NCBI GenBank assembly: GCA_016647705.1
Contig: CM028340.1
Coordinates: 15,453,001-15,517,000 of the forward strand
DNA length: 64,000 bases
Reading direction: 5' to 3'
Source of the DNA: Eucommia ulmoides
Taxonomy: Eukaryota > Streptophyta > Magnoliopsida > Garryales > Eucommiaceae
Shown: positions 9,873-21,400 of the stretch, piece by piece
Layout: every line of letters begins with the position of its first letter
How positions within the stretch are numbered: position 1 is the stretch's first letter
Translations under genes and position numbers: made by a program
The notes under the pieces: model-generated
What the model saw: the letters and a program-made list of their open reading frames with translations, nothing else
What the model was told of the DNA's origin: nothing
The model's database searches: none

Positions 9873-10949
9873 ATGATCATGATTTTACTAATAATTTCCT
9901 TCAAGACAAAAGTAACTTGACAAAAATTACATAAAAAACAAATTACAAAATTTAGTTTAACAAAACATCTGAGACTCAACTAGCTAGAGAAATTCAAAAT
10001 GCTTTTAAATGAGAAAGATAATCTAAATCCAAAAGCTGTTGATAGTAAAATATCTCTTCAATTTCAGCCAAATTCATCCTATAATTTACAAACAATGATA
10101 AAAAAGATCAACCAAAAAAATAAAAATAAAACTGCTACAAATACTGCACTAATTTCAATACTAAAACTGCCACAAATACCACACCATCTACTACAATAAG
10201 AAACATCGGAGCAGCACACCATCTACTACAATATTTATCCAATGCTGCACTTGTGAAAGCAAGGGCGTATTCCAGCACGCTTCTAGTATTAATGTTAGCC
10301 TTGTACAATAAATCTGCAATAAAAGTGAGATTATGGACCCTGTGATTCAGAGATAAAATGAACTGACATATACAAAAAAAAATAGATTGAGAACACAAAT
10401 ACACTAAATCAAACAAAATATGTGAACGAATTGATCATCTACATTCAGTTGTTCAATAGGACGAATTGCTAGGCATATAGAAGTGATAATGGAGGAACCA
10501 AATATGTGCACGACATTATCAATGTGAAAGGCATCAATACTGTAAGGACTGCAACATTGGAGAAGAGTTATGTTAGAGCTCATACATAGGGAAGTAAATA
10601 TGAATTGATTGAAACAACAACAAAAACAGAGACAACAACAGCAATAGAAACAGAAATAGAAATAGAAACATAAACATAAACATAAATCTATTTAGGTATG
10701 AACATGAACATCAATAGAAACAGCAACTCAAAGCAACTCAAAACAAATTTTGTAATAATAGCAACTCACCTTTGGTAACAGAAGGCATTGATCTCAAAAC
10801 AACTCAATGCAAAGCAGAAAATTTGAAACAAAAAATACAAATTAATTACGAATGAGTTGAATCTAATAGAGTATTAGGAAGGTATGCATTTTATCTCTTC
10901 AAATCAGACAATGAAATCCACAAAATCTTAACCTAAATTCAATAACATC

Positions 10950-11300
10950 GATTGATTTCAACAAAATCGGAGCAATGGTTTGGATTTCGGTACAGCAACA
11001 GAGGGGAGAGGAAGAGAGAGAGAGAGAGAGAATATTCGAACATAGATTTCGTACTTGGGGTTTCGATGAACAACTACGCTTGGGAAGAAAAAGGATTCCG
11101 TACCTGGGGTTTCGACAAACACCGACGAACACTGATGGAGGAGGAGGAGGAGGAGAATCGGGGACCTTGGCTTGGGAAGAAGAAGATCAGCGACGACGAC
11201 GACCTTGGCTTGGGAAGAAGAAGTTCTTTAGTGACGAGGAAGAAGAAAGCAACGATGAACACTGATGTAGGAGGAAGAGGAGAAGTATCGGGGATGTGGG
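10950..11300 (+). other. Purine-rich segment in the TIR element
   Basis: The stretch holds (GA)n, GGAGGAGGA and GAAGAAGAAG runs, with two near-repeats of TACTTGGGGTTTCGA / TACCTGGGGTTTCGA. Open frames here in several phases come from the biased composition; no conserved protein is recognised. It may be 5'-leader sequence of a host gene carried by the element. Confidence 0.4.
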
Positions 11301-11561
11301 AATAAAAACTAGAATGGATTCTATCATTAATAATCTAATTAATACTGAGAGTGTCCCTATTTTGAGAAGAAATGGGTTGGGCACAAAAAGAAACAACTAT
11401 TTTTTGTTTCCACTTTCTTTAGCTTTTTAAGAAACAATTCTCATTTTTGGGTTGGGTTGAGTTGGGTTTTATGTTTGCCAAACGCGTTCTCGAAAATCAA
11501 TCCTAAAATTTTTGGGTTGAGTTGGGTTGGATTGGGTTGGAAACACTAACCAAACGGGGCC

Positions 11562-12300
11562 TTCCTAAACCACAACTCCAATTGAATGGTCTAAACTCGG
11601 AATTAATATATATATATATATATATGACCTATTACATTTTTTACCCTTAAAAGATATATGAATCTAGTTCACATTACAATTTAATCTTTTATATTATTCT
11701 TTAAATTTCATATTTGTATTTAAATGTTCTAGTAAATCATAGAATTTTTTGGTCAACAGTTTAGAAAATTAAAATTTTAATCATGCACAGTTTACCCACT
11801 ACACTAATTTTTCCAAAAATCTAAAATTACTGTAAAAAATTTAAAATCGTTGTATACCATAAAAGTTACTGTAATTTTTTACATGAAATTTTTTCAGTAA
11901 CTTTTATATAATTTAGTATCTTTGGACTTCTTAATTATTGGTTTTTTTTTTTTTTTTTTTTTTTTGGTTTAAAGAAATGGTTCTTATGTACTTGGAAGAC
12001 GATGACATTAATCTATACCATAATCTTTTTATTTAGGAAAAACAACATTAGAGGTCTATTTTAACACGTATATATATTCTCTTTCCATATAATTAAAAAG
12101 AAAAAAAGAAAAAAGAAGGTAAATATTCAATTTTCTAAAAATAGGAGAGAAAAAATAAAAAAATTAACTTTGTAAAAACACTATTATCAGTGATTTCATT
12201 TTTTTAATTGGGCTCGGGTCGTTATAGACTATAGCTATGTGATATAAACACTTAAAAAGGCGGTTATAAAAGAAAATCCTCAAATATAAGTGGGTACAAA
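11562..12300. other. AT-rich intergenic region upstream of the ankyrin gene
   Basis: It has a (TA)n run at about 11605-11623 and a T run at about 11941-11965. No coding sequence or mobile-element end was recognised. Confidence 0.6.
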
Positions 12301-12314
12301 GTGTAATATATGCC

Positions 12315-12322
12315 TATATATA
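12315..12322 (+). promoter_or_regulatory. Candidate TATA box of the ankyrin-repeat gene
   Basis: TATATATA lies about 115 bp before the start codon at 12436, which fits a normal plant promoter with a 5' leader of about 85 nt. It is inferred from position only. Confidence 0.45.
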
Positions 12323-12409
12323 CTTAGTTGGCTGGCGGAAGGAAGGAGTAAGTCTTTCCTTTTTGGTACAAATAAGCCAGAAATAAGTCTGCTAGCACGT
12401 AAAGTAACC

Positions 12410-12439
12410 ATGCCTGGAAGAGAGAGAGAGAGACGATGA
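12410..12439 (+). promoter_or_regulatory. Upstream ORF overlapping the ankyrin start codon
   Basis: ATG at 12410-12412 (context ACCATGC) opens nine codons, mostly from a (GA)n run, and stops at TGA 12437-12439. The stop overlaps the main ATG (12436-12438) as ATGA. If the leader includes 12410, ribosomes would finish the small ORF on top of the main start. Confidence 0.6.
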
Positions 12440-13053
12440 GAGAGAAAAGGCTATACGAAGCATCACTGAACGGCGACGTTCAATCCTTGCATGAGCTAAT
12501 CCAAGAAGATGGGTTCGTTCTGGCTCGAACAAAGGCCACCAGCTTGGACGAGACGCCCCTCCACGTGGCGGCAATAGTGGGCCACGTGGATTTTGCCAAG
12601 GCCCTGTTGGGCTGCAACCCGGGCCTAGCACAAGAAGTCGACTTACGAGCCCGTTTTCCACTTCACTGGGCCTCGGCAAATGGGTTCGTCGAGATCGTGG
12701 ACCTGCTTCTAACCATGGATCCCGACGGGTTCCTGGCCTGCGACGAAGATATTCGGACCCCGCTCCATTTAGCGGTCGAGAAAGGGTGGGTCGAGGTGGT
12801 GAAGAAATTGGGTTGGGCCCGACCCGAGGTGATGGAGTATCGGTTGGAATGTGGGGAGACTGCTCTGCACACAAGCGTGGTGTGTAATCGATTGGAGATG
12901 GTAAAGGTTTTGGTGGAGGTAATGGGTGAGCGAGCTGATGATTTTGTGAACCTCCAAGACGATGCGGGGAACACTGCTCTCCACACAACTATAGCTCTTA
13001 AACGAGTAGAGGTAAATTCGATTTTTAATATGTCATTCTTGAATACCATTTGA
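12436..13053 (+). CDS. Ankyrin-repeat protein, exon 1 (BDA1/ITN1-like), second exon not seen
   Basis: The protein begins MREKRLYEASLNGDVQSLHE, matching the N-terminus of plant ankyrin-repeat proteins that pair an N-terminal ankyrin block with a C-terminal four-helix PGG membrane domain. Ankyrin repeats are visible at about residues 5-30, 38-65 (ETPLHVAAIVGHV), 72-100 (PLHWASANGFVE), 108-135 (TPLHLAVEKGW), 143-170 (ETALHTSVVCN) and 178-192 (NTALHTTIA). A splice donor follows ...CGAGTAGAG at 13012 (GTAAAT), so the exon is probably 12436-13011 (192 codons). The extra residues to the stop at 13051 are intron read-through. The exon is uninterrupted and more GC-rich than its surroundings, unlike the transposon remnants. 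The second exon with the membrane domain was not found downstream, so the gene may be truncated or have a long intron. Family members act in immunity and stress signalling at membranes. Confidence 0.85.
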   Translation: MREKRLYEASLNGDVQSLHELIQEDGFVLARTKATSLDETPLHVAAIVGHVDFAKALLGCNPGLAQEVDLRARFPLHWASANGFVEIVDLLLTMDPDGFLACDEDIRTPLHLAVEKGWVEVVKKLGWARPEVMEYRLECGETALHTSVVCNRLEMVKVLVEVMGERADDFVNLQDDAGNTALHTTIALKRVEVNSIFNMSFLNTI

Positions 13054-14500
13054 TGTGAACCTCAACAAAAATTAGTGAGACCTGAAACCAACTCAGGGTT
13101 TCTTCACGAAAGATCGAAACTAAACTCATATTTATAACGAAATAAAAATGAAAAGTTTGGATAGATTACTTAACCCAACGTTTATGAATGTAAAGTGAAC
13201 CAAATGTATAAACAATGATCTTGACTCAATCATTATAAAGAATCATGAACCAAACATATGGAGGTTGAACGCCAAAATTCTCGAATTCAATTTTTTAATT
13301 CCCTTTTTTCTGTCTTCACTCTCTTTATATTATGGGTACAAAATCAGTTCATGGACTAAATATTACTATAGTTAACGTTAAGTAAGCAATGTCTCACTAT
13401 TTAACATCAATTATATTTGCTAGTTAACATTAAAAAATTGTTTCACTCTCTATACACTATGCCTACATAAATGATGTTTTTCAATTTAACTAGTGCAGTT
13501 AACGTTAATTTACCAGCGTCTCACAAATTAAATACAATAGTATTTTTCTAGTTAACAATGATTAGTGTTTCACACTAAACAATACTTTATATCAACCAAC
13601 TTTGACATATTACATGAAAGATTAAGATTAAGTTGTAGTTAATGTTAACTAACGTTGCGTAATATGTTTATGTCATTCATAATCGATAGTTAACTTCAAC
13701 TAGCAATGTACAATATATTGTAGTTAAGGTTAACCAACACTGCGCAATATGTTGATGTCATTCATAGTAATTGATAGTTAACTTCAACTAGTGACGTCTT
13801 TTTTTTTTTTTTACGCGAGAGCATGACATATGGAAATGTAAATGAAAAGGTTGACAAGACATTTATTTATGCTGATTTTTGTTGGTTTCAAATCCCTTGA
13901 GAATGTTACAAGATGGTGATTTTAATTGATTTCCAATCTTTAGTGGACCTGAACTAATGTTGGTATCATTCATTTTTTACTAGTTAGATCAAAATGAAGA
14001 AACCAGACAATTAATATGATGATTTTTTTTTTTTCAAATCCCTACCTAGCATTAACTAGATTAATTTTTTATTAGTTGGACTTTCTTCAACTGATGTTGC
14101 ATATCTAGTATTTTTTTAATGTAAAAAAAGTGGGATGGATGATAATGGCATTTTTTTTTAAATATGATACAAAAATTGAGGTAACATGTAGAGAATGGAC
14201 GATGACATTATGAACTGGAAAATAAATTTTTATTGACCGAAGCTAATAAGCTGAAAACACTATTTTAAAGGATTGAGAACTTTCCCTATCAAGTTTTATT
14301 TTTTAAAGTCAATTATTTCTTATACTATACCCTTTTTTTTTAATTGGTTTTCTGTGAGAAATCATCTAAAAATATTATTTTGCAAAAATTATTATCATTT
14401 GCAATTTCAATGGTGTTACTTTTATATAGGAGTAGGGAGGGTAACTTGCTACGCACTTAACAATCAGAGAACATTTATATAATAAATCAGTTCATTTATA
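13012..14500 (+). other. Putative intron or downstream region of the ankyrin gene
   Basis: AT-rich, non-coding. It begins with the splice donor. No ankyrin or PGG-domain coding is seen. It contains the degenerate tandem repeats noted separately. Confidence 0.5.
13365..13800 (+). repeat. Degenerate tandem repeats with GTTAACGTTAA
   Basis: Two clear units (about 13634-13710 and 13721-13797) share TAGTTAA.GTTAAC.AAC, GCGTAATATG or GCGCAATATG, ATGTCATTCATA and GATAGTTAACTTCAACTAG, with a period near 87 bp. Weaker copies with GTTAACGTTAA lie at about 13370-13560. Confidence 0.7.
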
Positions 14501-15540
14501 TTAGTAGCCGTCGGATGTCTTTGAGACTTATCTCATATCCAAGGGCCAAGATCAAATATTGGTAAGAGACATTTGTAGCCTTAGGATCAATCATCATCCA
14601 ACGGTTGCAATTACATCTTCCCACTATTCCTAATCATGCTCAAACATGTTGCCCACTTTCAAATTTCAAACCCATTTCAAATTTCAAACATGGCTCTCTC
14701 TCTCTCCTCTCCCCATGTATTCTCTCACGACCTCCAAACCCATCTCCCTCTCAGCGATCTCCCTAAATTTATGGAAATCGTCGTCGTCGTCGTCACCATC
14801 TCCATCGCCACCGACATATCGTCCGTCGTCAACCTTTGTCTCCATCTCGCTCGCCATCGACAACCGCTACCACCATTGCAGTAGCCGTCGATTTGGTCAT
14901 ATCTGAGTTTGGATTGGCTAAATCTTAGTTTGATTTGGCCATATCTGAGGTCAACTTGGCCGAATCACATGGCGATGGCCGGCGGTGGTCGAATCTGGAT
15001 GGTGATGGCCGGTGCTGGTCGGATCTAGATGGCGTTGGTAAGAACTGGATGGCGTATGATGGTGTTCGGCCAGATCTGGACGGCGTACAACGGTAGTCAA
15101 ATCTGGACGATCTCGACTTCTCACCTCCACCACCTTGGTTTCAACTCCACCAACAATCGACCTCTGCTTATTGCCGGACCTGCCGATATACAGGTACTCA
15201 CTTTATCTCCATCGTCACAGTTTCGATTTTGCTTCCATTTCGGCCACACGTTGAGTTAGCCTCCGAGCCGTTGTCCTGAACCAGTTTAGGCAAAACTCGC
15301 TTATTGTTTCTAATCCTAGCTATGGTTTCTTCGTCTGAATCTTCGGTCCCGTGAGCCATTTTCACTTCTTTCAAATTTCACAGAGAGAGAGAGATGATAA
15401 GGGGTTGTTTATGAGGCAAATAAAGTTGTTTTTAGACAAATAATTAAAGGAATGAGGTTTTGATATTGATGCCTTTATATTTGGTGCTGAAACTTTAATT
15501 AAAGGAATCAGAGGAAGGGATATGTGTACTTGCAAGAGTC
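14500..15540. other. Unassigned repeat-like region
   Basis: 14510-14620 resembles 24180-24310, the start of the Helitron-associated block: both have GATCAA, ATCCAACGGTTG and a variant of GAGACATTT. After it come CT-rich stretches and GATGGC/GGTGGTCG repeats (about 14960-15080) that yield open frames in several phases. No protein family is recognised. It could be another Helitron or MITE fragment. Confidence 0.4.
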
Positions 15541-15544
15541 GGCT

Positions 15545-16796
15545 TGGGAAAAGAACATTTCATGCTACTATAGAGCGACTCTTCCAAAAGACACGGGTAG
15601 TTCATTGGCTTGCAGTTGGGCCGAAGCTGATCCCTCCACATTTCTAATCTGTAGACCATAAGAGTAAGAGATCCAAAGAGTTATTACCAAGGCATCGTCA
15701 CGAGGGTAAGCTACTCCCTTATAATATTTGTCGTTAAAGGTAATCACCGGTCCCATATTGCTGGTTGACTTCATAACTTTCCCATAAAAATATTCATCTG
15801 TCGCCTTGCGAACCTTCATTTTCCACTCACGATTCGTCTTCTCCGCAAGAGGGCTAACCATGTCTGTCATATAAATGACCCCACAAATATTGTCTGGGTC
15901 ATTATTCTTCATTTCATCATTATGGCCTTCTGGACGAACTTCACTTCTTGGTCTATTTCTTTCTCTCATCTGCTCTTGTAGGTATCCGCATAATCGTCCC
16001 ATGTCAATCAATCATTTGATTTCCCTTTGAAGGTTCCGGCAGTTGTCAGTGTTGTGTTTGTGATCCTTGTGAAAATTGCAGTACTTATCCATATTATTGG
16101 TGGTATTTGTCAAGAGTTTAGGAGGGCACTGCATAATTTCGAATGACTTGATCTCATGAAGTATTCTGGAGATATGTACACATAAATTTGGGAAATTTGA
16201 CTACTATTGCAGCACAACTCTTGTTGAAGATCTCTTAGGATGCTTTCTCAGTCGATTTGAGGTGCTACTCTTAACTTTTTGACGAATGGTCTCAACAGTT
16301 TTGGAATTGTCTTTTGTTGTTGGCCTGCCCTCCCGTGCGTATTTGACATACTCCAGTTTTATGTAAGGCTTTACTTCTCCATCAACTCAGTCATGGTCTT
16401 CGGGGTATGCTTTGTCAGTTTGTTTTGAAACCGACCTTAACTCAAATCCGTGGTAAAGGCGTTAATGATAAGGTTTAAATCACAACCTTCGAGACATGTC
16501 AATTCTTCATTGAAGCGATTGACGTAAGGTTTCACATTTTTCTTGTCGCAACGTCAACAGATAATTGGTGCCTTTCATTAACCTTTGGCACGTGATGAAC
16601 TGGCTCACGAATTGCTTCCCAAAGTCCATAAAAGGGTGAAATTGAGTTTGGTGGCAGTGAGTGCAACCACTCCAGTGCTTCCCCCTTTAGGGTCGTTGCG
16701 AAAGCCCTATAGAGTGTAGAATTTCTTGCTCTGTAAGTGGACATTAGATGTCTGAACTGTTGGATGTGATCTACTGGGTCTGTTCTCCCATCATAC
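15545..16796 (-). pseudogene. Ty3/gypsy (Tat-like) gag-protease remnant
   Basis: Read on the - strand, the gag part (16532-16796) includes DGRTDPVDHIQQF and CRAFPTTLKGAA-type sequence (here YRAFATTLKGEALEWLHSLP), the conserved core of Retrotrans_gag. The later part (15568-16011) includes GVIYMTDM, VITFNDKYYKGVAYP and DDALVITL, typical of the linker and protease start in Tat-type gypsy elements. The frames between are broken. It is cut at 16796/16798 by the truncated copia LTR, so the upstream half of gag is missing. Confidence 0.8.
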
Positions 16797-16797
16797 T

Positions 16798-18128
16798 ATG
16801 CAAGAAATCTATATAAATAAAATTTTAAAGAAAATTTTTGGATAGATATCATCGGGAAAACACCGAAGGTAATGACAATGTAGCAAGTAGAAGTCGAATC
16901 AATGACACCAAACAACAAGCACTTTAGATCAAGAACTTGTAATGAATATATCATCAAAATCTCAACGTAAATCTCACTCTTATGAAAGCTCAAACTGATG
17001 TTCTTGATGTATGTAATTTAATTACCGCAAGTCTCTATTAATAAATCAATAATCAACCCTCCCACGGCTAGTTTTTCAAAGATATGCCATAAAATGACAC
17101 TCCAAGACTCCCTATATCATAACCATTCATCTCTGGTATATTCCACTTAAAAATAACTTTCAAATATCTCATTTAAGTCCATAAAACTATTCTCAATTTA
17201 AAACCATAGAAATAAGAAGTATTAAATGATTTAAATTAATGAAATCTCAAACTATATGGACCATATCAATAGGGATTACTAAATAAATTTTTCTTATTTG
17301 AAATACATTTAAATCCCTCAAATCCCTATCTTAAAATCATAAAAAATGGATAGTTTTTAACCCAAACACGAAATCAACCGAATCTATAACTTAAGCAGTC
17401 GGTTGACTAACTTGTCCCATTCGAATGAAATTAGCCATTAACACAGCTCTAGTCGGTTAACTAACCCTACCCAGTAGGTCCATCGATTGGATCAGTCTGT
17501 TATCAATTTCTACCGTTTCATCTACTGACTCAAATGGTTGACTGAGTCTTTTCATTTCGTTGACCATTTGGGTCAGTGTGCTAATTTCCTTTTATCATTT
17601 TAGCTACTATTTTAAACTATTGACCGATCCTCTTCATTCGATTGACCGACTAGATCAGTAGCACTTCGTTTGAACTCCAAAACTCAGTTTTTCAATCAGT
17701 CGACTGATTGTTTTTCTCGGTTGATTAAATTGACCCGGAAATACAACTTTTTATACTTTAAAACACATTTTTCAATTAGGTCAATTATCAAAATCGTTTC
17801 ACATATGGAACACATACAATGTCACATTTTCAGATCTTAAATTTATCAATTCTTATCATGACACAAATAGAATTAAATCATTTTAAGTGTCGTGTGTGAT
17901 CTTAATTCGTGTTACATTAAGCGTATGTTAGTAAAGAGTTATGTTAACCTATTTTTTCTCAACGTCTTCAAAACTGTTCATATCTTCGTTTGCACCACTT
18001 ATGTTTTCTTCATCAAATCTTCTTCTTAATCAAATATATGGAACTCTAAATCTGAAACACTCGATAAAACCATTAGTTCCATTAAAAATATCAATACTTA
18101 ATTGTTCATCAAAACCTTGAGTTCAACA
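16798..18128 (-). mobile_element. Ty1/copia 3' LTR (truncated)
   Basis: On the - strand the LTR opens TGTTGAACTCAAGG (18128 leftwards), directly after a polypurine tract. It matches 29243-30276 and the last part of 23065-24168. It stops at about 16798 within the LTR, at the sequence equivalent to about 23952, so about 890 bp are missing. It contains the TTGAC/GTCGAC motif cluster (about 17400-17730). Confidence 0.88.
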
Positions 18129-18145
18129 ATCTCCCTATTTTTTAT
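18129..18145 (-). other. Polypurine tract of the copia element
   Basis: On the - strand ATAAAAAATAGGGAGAT immediately precedes the TGTTGAAC of the LTR. The related element at 59142-59160 has the same arrangement. Confidence 0.75.
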
Positions 18146-18439
18146 GATAACAATTAACTTTAATGATTTCTTTAAAATATAATATAACCAATCTCCTCCA
18201 AAATCCGAGGACGAATGTTTAAACTCAATTAAGCATAATCATGATAAGATAAATAAATAATAATAAATATTCAATATATGCCCAACATAAGTTCAAAAAC
18301 TTAATAACTTCTCCCTTTAATCAATGCAATGCTTTTAGCAAACAAATCTTAAACATCAATTTCTCCCCATTTGTTATATCAAGAAGTGGGGGTGGAAAAC
18401 CAAAAACATTACTCTGGCATGCATTGTTATGCCTAGCCA

Positions 18440-21400
18440 TACCTAAACCTCAAATAATTTTCATGAATTGGTCTTCAACTAGAGGTTTGGGAAAAATATT
18501 GGCAAACTGATCAAAGGCATCGACATATTCAATAATTACATCCATTTTCTAGATGTGATCACGAATAAAATGATATTTAATCTCTGTGTTCTTAGTTCGT
18601 GAGTGCTCTGTAGGATTCTTAATTAAGCATATATCACTTTTATTATCACACTAAATAAGGACCTCCTCCATACATATTCCAAAATCATATAATTATTACT
18701 TAATATATAGAATTTAAGCGCAACAATTACCAACTGTCATATACTCTGCCTCAGTCGTAGATAAGGCAATCAAGATATGTTTCTGGTTAAACGAATAAAC
18801 CAAAACATGTCCTAAAAAGTTACAAGATCCACTTGGGCTTTTACGCTCGACTTTGCAACCTGCAAAATCAGCGTTGGAGTAACTAGTTAACTTAAAATTA
18901 CACCCCTAGGATACTGTAATCCTAGGTCACAAGTATAGACTAAATATTATGTCAAGGCTGAAATCTAGCATACAAGTATACACTAAATATTATGTCAGGT
19001 CTACTAGTAGTAGGATACAATAAGTTAGCAATCATACCTAAATACATTTTATTATTAATGTTTTTGCTCGTATCATCATTTTCTGTTTTTGTAGTTGTTT
19101 CCATGGGAGTTTTGTACATTTTAGCACTATTCAAGCCATACTTTTTTAGTAACTTTTTTGTGTCCGTACCTTGATTAATGAAAATCCATTCTTTGGGTTG
19201 CTTAATTTGTAACCCAAGAAAGAATGTTAACTCTCCCAACATACTCATTTCGAACTCTACCTGCATAATCTTGATAAACTCTTGACAAAAATTCTCATTA
19301 GTAGATCCGAGTATAATATCATCAACATATATCTGTACTAATAGGATATCAGACTCATTTTGCTTGATAAATAGTGTAATGTCACTAAGACCCCGTCGAA
19401 AACTATTTTCGATCAAATATCGACTAAGTTTCTCATACCAAGCTCGCGGAGTTTTTTGAGTCCATAGAAAGCCTTTCGAAGTTTAAACACATGATTGAGA
19501 AGTTTATTACTTTCAAATCCCGGTGGTTATGCCATATAAACTTCTTCTGATATAAAGCCATTCAAGAATACACTCTTTAAATCAATTTGATATAATTTAA
19601 AATTATGTGAACATTCAAATGTGAGTGATATTCTAATAGTTTCTAATCTAGAGATAGGTTAATATATCTCATCATAACCAATTCTCTCTTCTTGATTATA
19701 GTCGTGTGCTACCAATCTTACTTTATTTCAAATTACCATACCCATTTCATTCTTTTTATTATGATAGACCCATTTAGTATAAATTACAAGATAGAAATCA
19801 GGTCTAGGAAATAGAGACCATACCTTATTACGATTAAATTAAACTAACTCTTCTTGTATCGCAGAGATACAAGACTCATCAGTTACTGCCTCATTAATAT
19901 TCTTAGGCTCAATTTGAGATAGAAAAGTAAAATTGATTATATCCCTAAGAGAGGATTTTGTACTTATATATTTTTCGAAATTACCAATAATTTTTTTTTT
20001 ACTAAATGTTCTAGCATTGTCTTTATAGCACGTGCTAAAGTCGTCTCTTCACCTTTTGACTCCTTATTCTTTGAAGTTTGTGGTTCATTTGTCACATCAA
20101 CTCTTTGGTTTTGCTTATTTTGTGTACCTGGATCATTATCATCTAAAACCTTTCTCGACACAAGTGGATTAGATTCCTCAAATACGACAAGTATAGATTC
20201 TTTTACTAATAAGGTAGGTTTATTATATATTCTATAAAATTTAGCATTAGAAATTGTACCTAAGAAAAATACCGTAATTAGATTTAGCATCATATTTACA
20301 AAAATTATCTATATCATTCAAGATAAAATATTTGCATTCAAAAACTTTAAAGTATGATATATTTGGAGCCTGATCATTCCAAATTTCATAAGGGGTTTTA
20401 TTAAAACCTTGTCGAATGTAAACCATATTTATAACATGTCAAACAGTACTTACGGATTCGGCCCAGAAGTATTTAGGAAGACGATTCTCATTAAGCATCG
20501 TTCTAGCCATTTCCTGAAGCGTTCTGTTTTTCCACTACACAACACCATTTTGTTATGGCATTCTTGGTGCAAAAAAGTTATGAGCATACCCGTGATCATT
20601 ACAATAGCTTATAATCTCATCATTCTTAAACTCTTTTTCTCTATCTCTATGGATGTTAATAATGTAATATTGCTTCTTATTTTGAACATGTTTACAAAAC
20701 TTAGATAATATAAAAGCAGTTTCACTCTTCTTAGCTAGGAAAACACCCATATAAATCTAGAATAATAATCCACAATCATGAATGCATTAAATTCTCCTCC
20801 TAAACTAACAATGACATTTGGACCAAATAAATCAATATACAATAATCAAGACATTTAGATGTGAATGTATGCAACTTCTTCTTAAAAGATGATTTAGATT
20901 GCTTACCTAGTTGACATACATCACATACTTTATCTTTTACATACTTTAATTTAGGTAAGCCACGTACAAGACTCCTCTTAGACAGATTTGAATTTAGCTC
21001 CATACTAGCATGCCCAAGTCGTCTATGTCATAACCATCTATTCTCAGATAATGTATTTAAACATGATAAATTTTGAGAAGATAAGTCATCAAATGAACAT
21101 ATATAGACATTTACAAAGCATGATGCAACAAGTAATATGATACTATCACACTCATTCTTAATAATGAGTCTATCATGATAAAAAAACTACGTTATAACCT
21201 TTATCACATCATTGACTGAGGCTAAGCAGGTTATGTTTAATACCGTCTACTAAAAGAACGTCTTTAACAGTAATAGACCCATTACCAATATTACCTATAC
21301 TGATAATTTTTCCCTTTGTATTGTTTCTAAAAGTCGCATGACCTCTATCTTTAGGTGTTAAAGACTTAAATTTAGATTTGTCACCCGTCATGTGCTTAGA

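Larger units (their letters stand above)
9425..11561. mobile_element. Non-autonomous TIR DNA transposon (PIF/Harbinger-like or hAT-like)
   Basis: The left end GGTGGCGTTTGGTTAGTGTT and the inverted right end (GGCCCCGTTTGGTTAGTGTT when read on the - strand, ending at 11561) match at 17 of 20 positions. Both are flanked by TTC (9422-9424 and 11562-11564), a candidate 3-bp target duplication. Subterminal regions are rich in GGGTTGGGTTGAG on one side and repeated AATTGCGTTTGGTAATG on the other. No transposase is encoded. A 3-bp duplication favours PIF/Harbinger, though the sequence TTC is not the usual TWA. Confidence 0.7.

Noticed and set aside
10952..11305. Small genes in overlapping frames
   Set aside because: The frames exist in several phases because of GA/GGA repeats; no conserved sequence.
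12392..12988. 198-codon - strand frame opposite the ankyrin exon
   Set aside because: It is a proline/arginine-rich shadow of the GC-richer exon; the + strand has clear ankyrin repeats.
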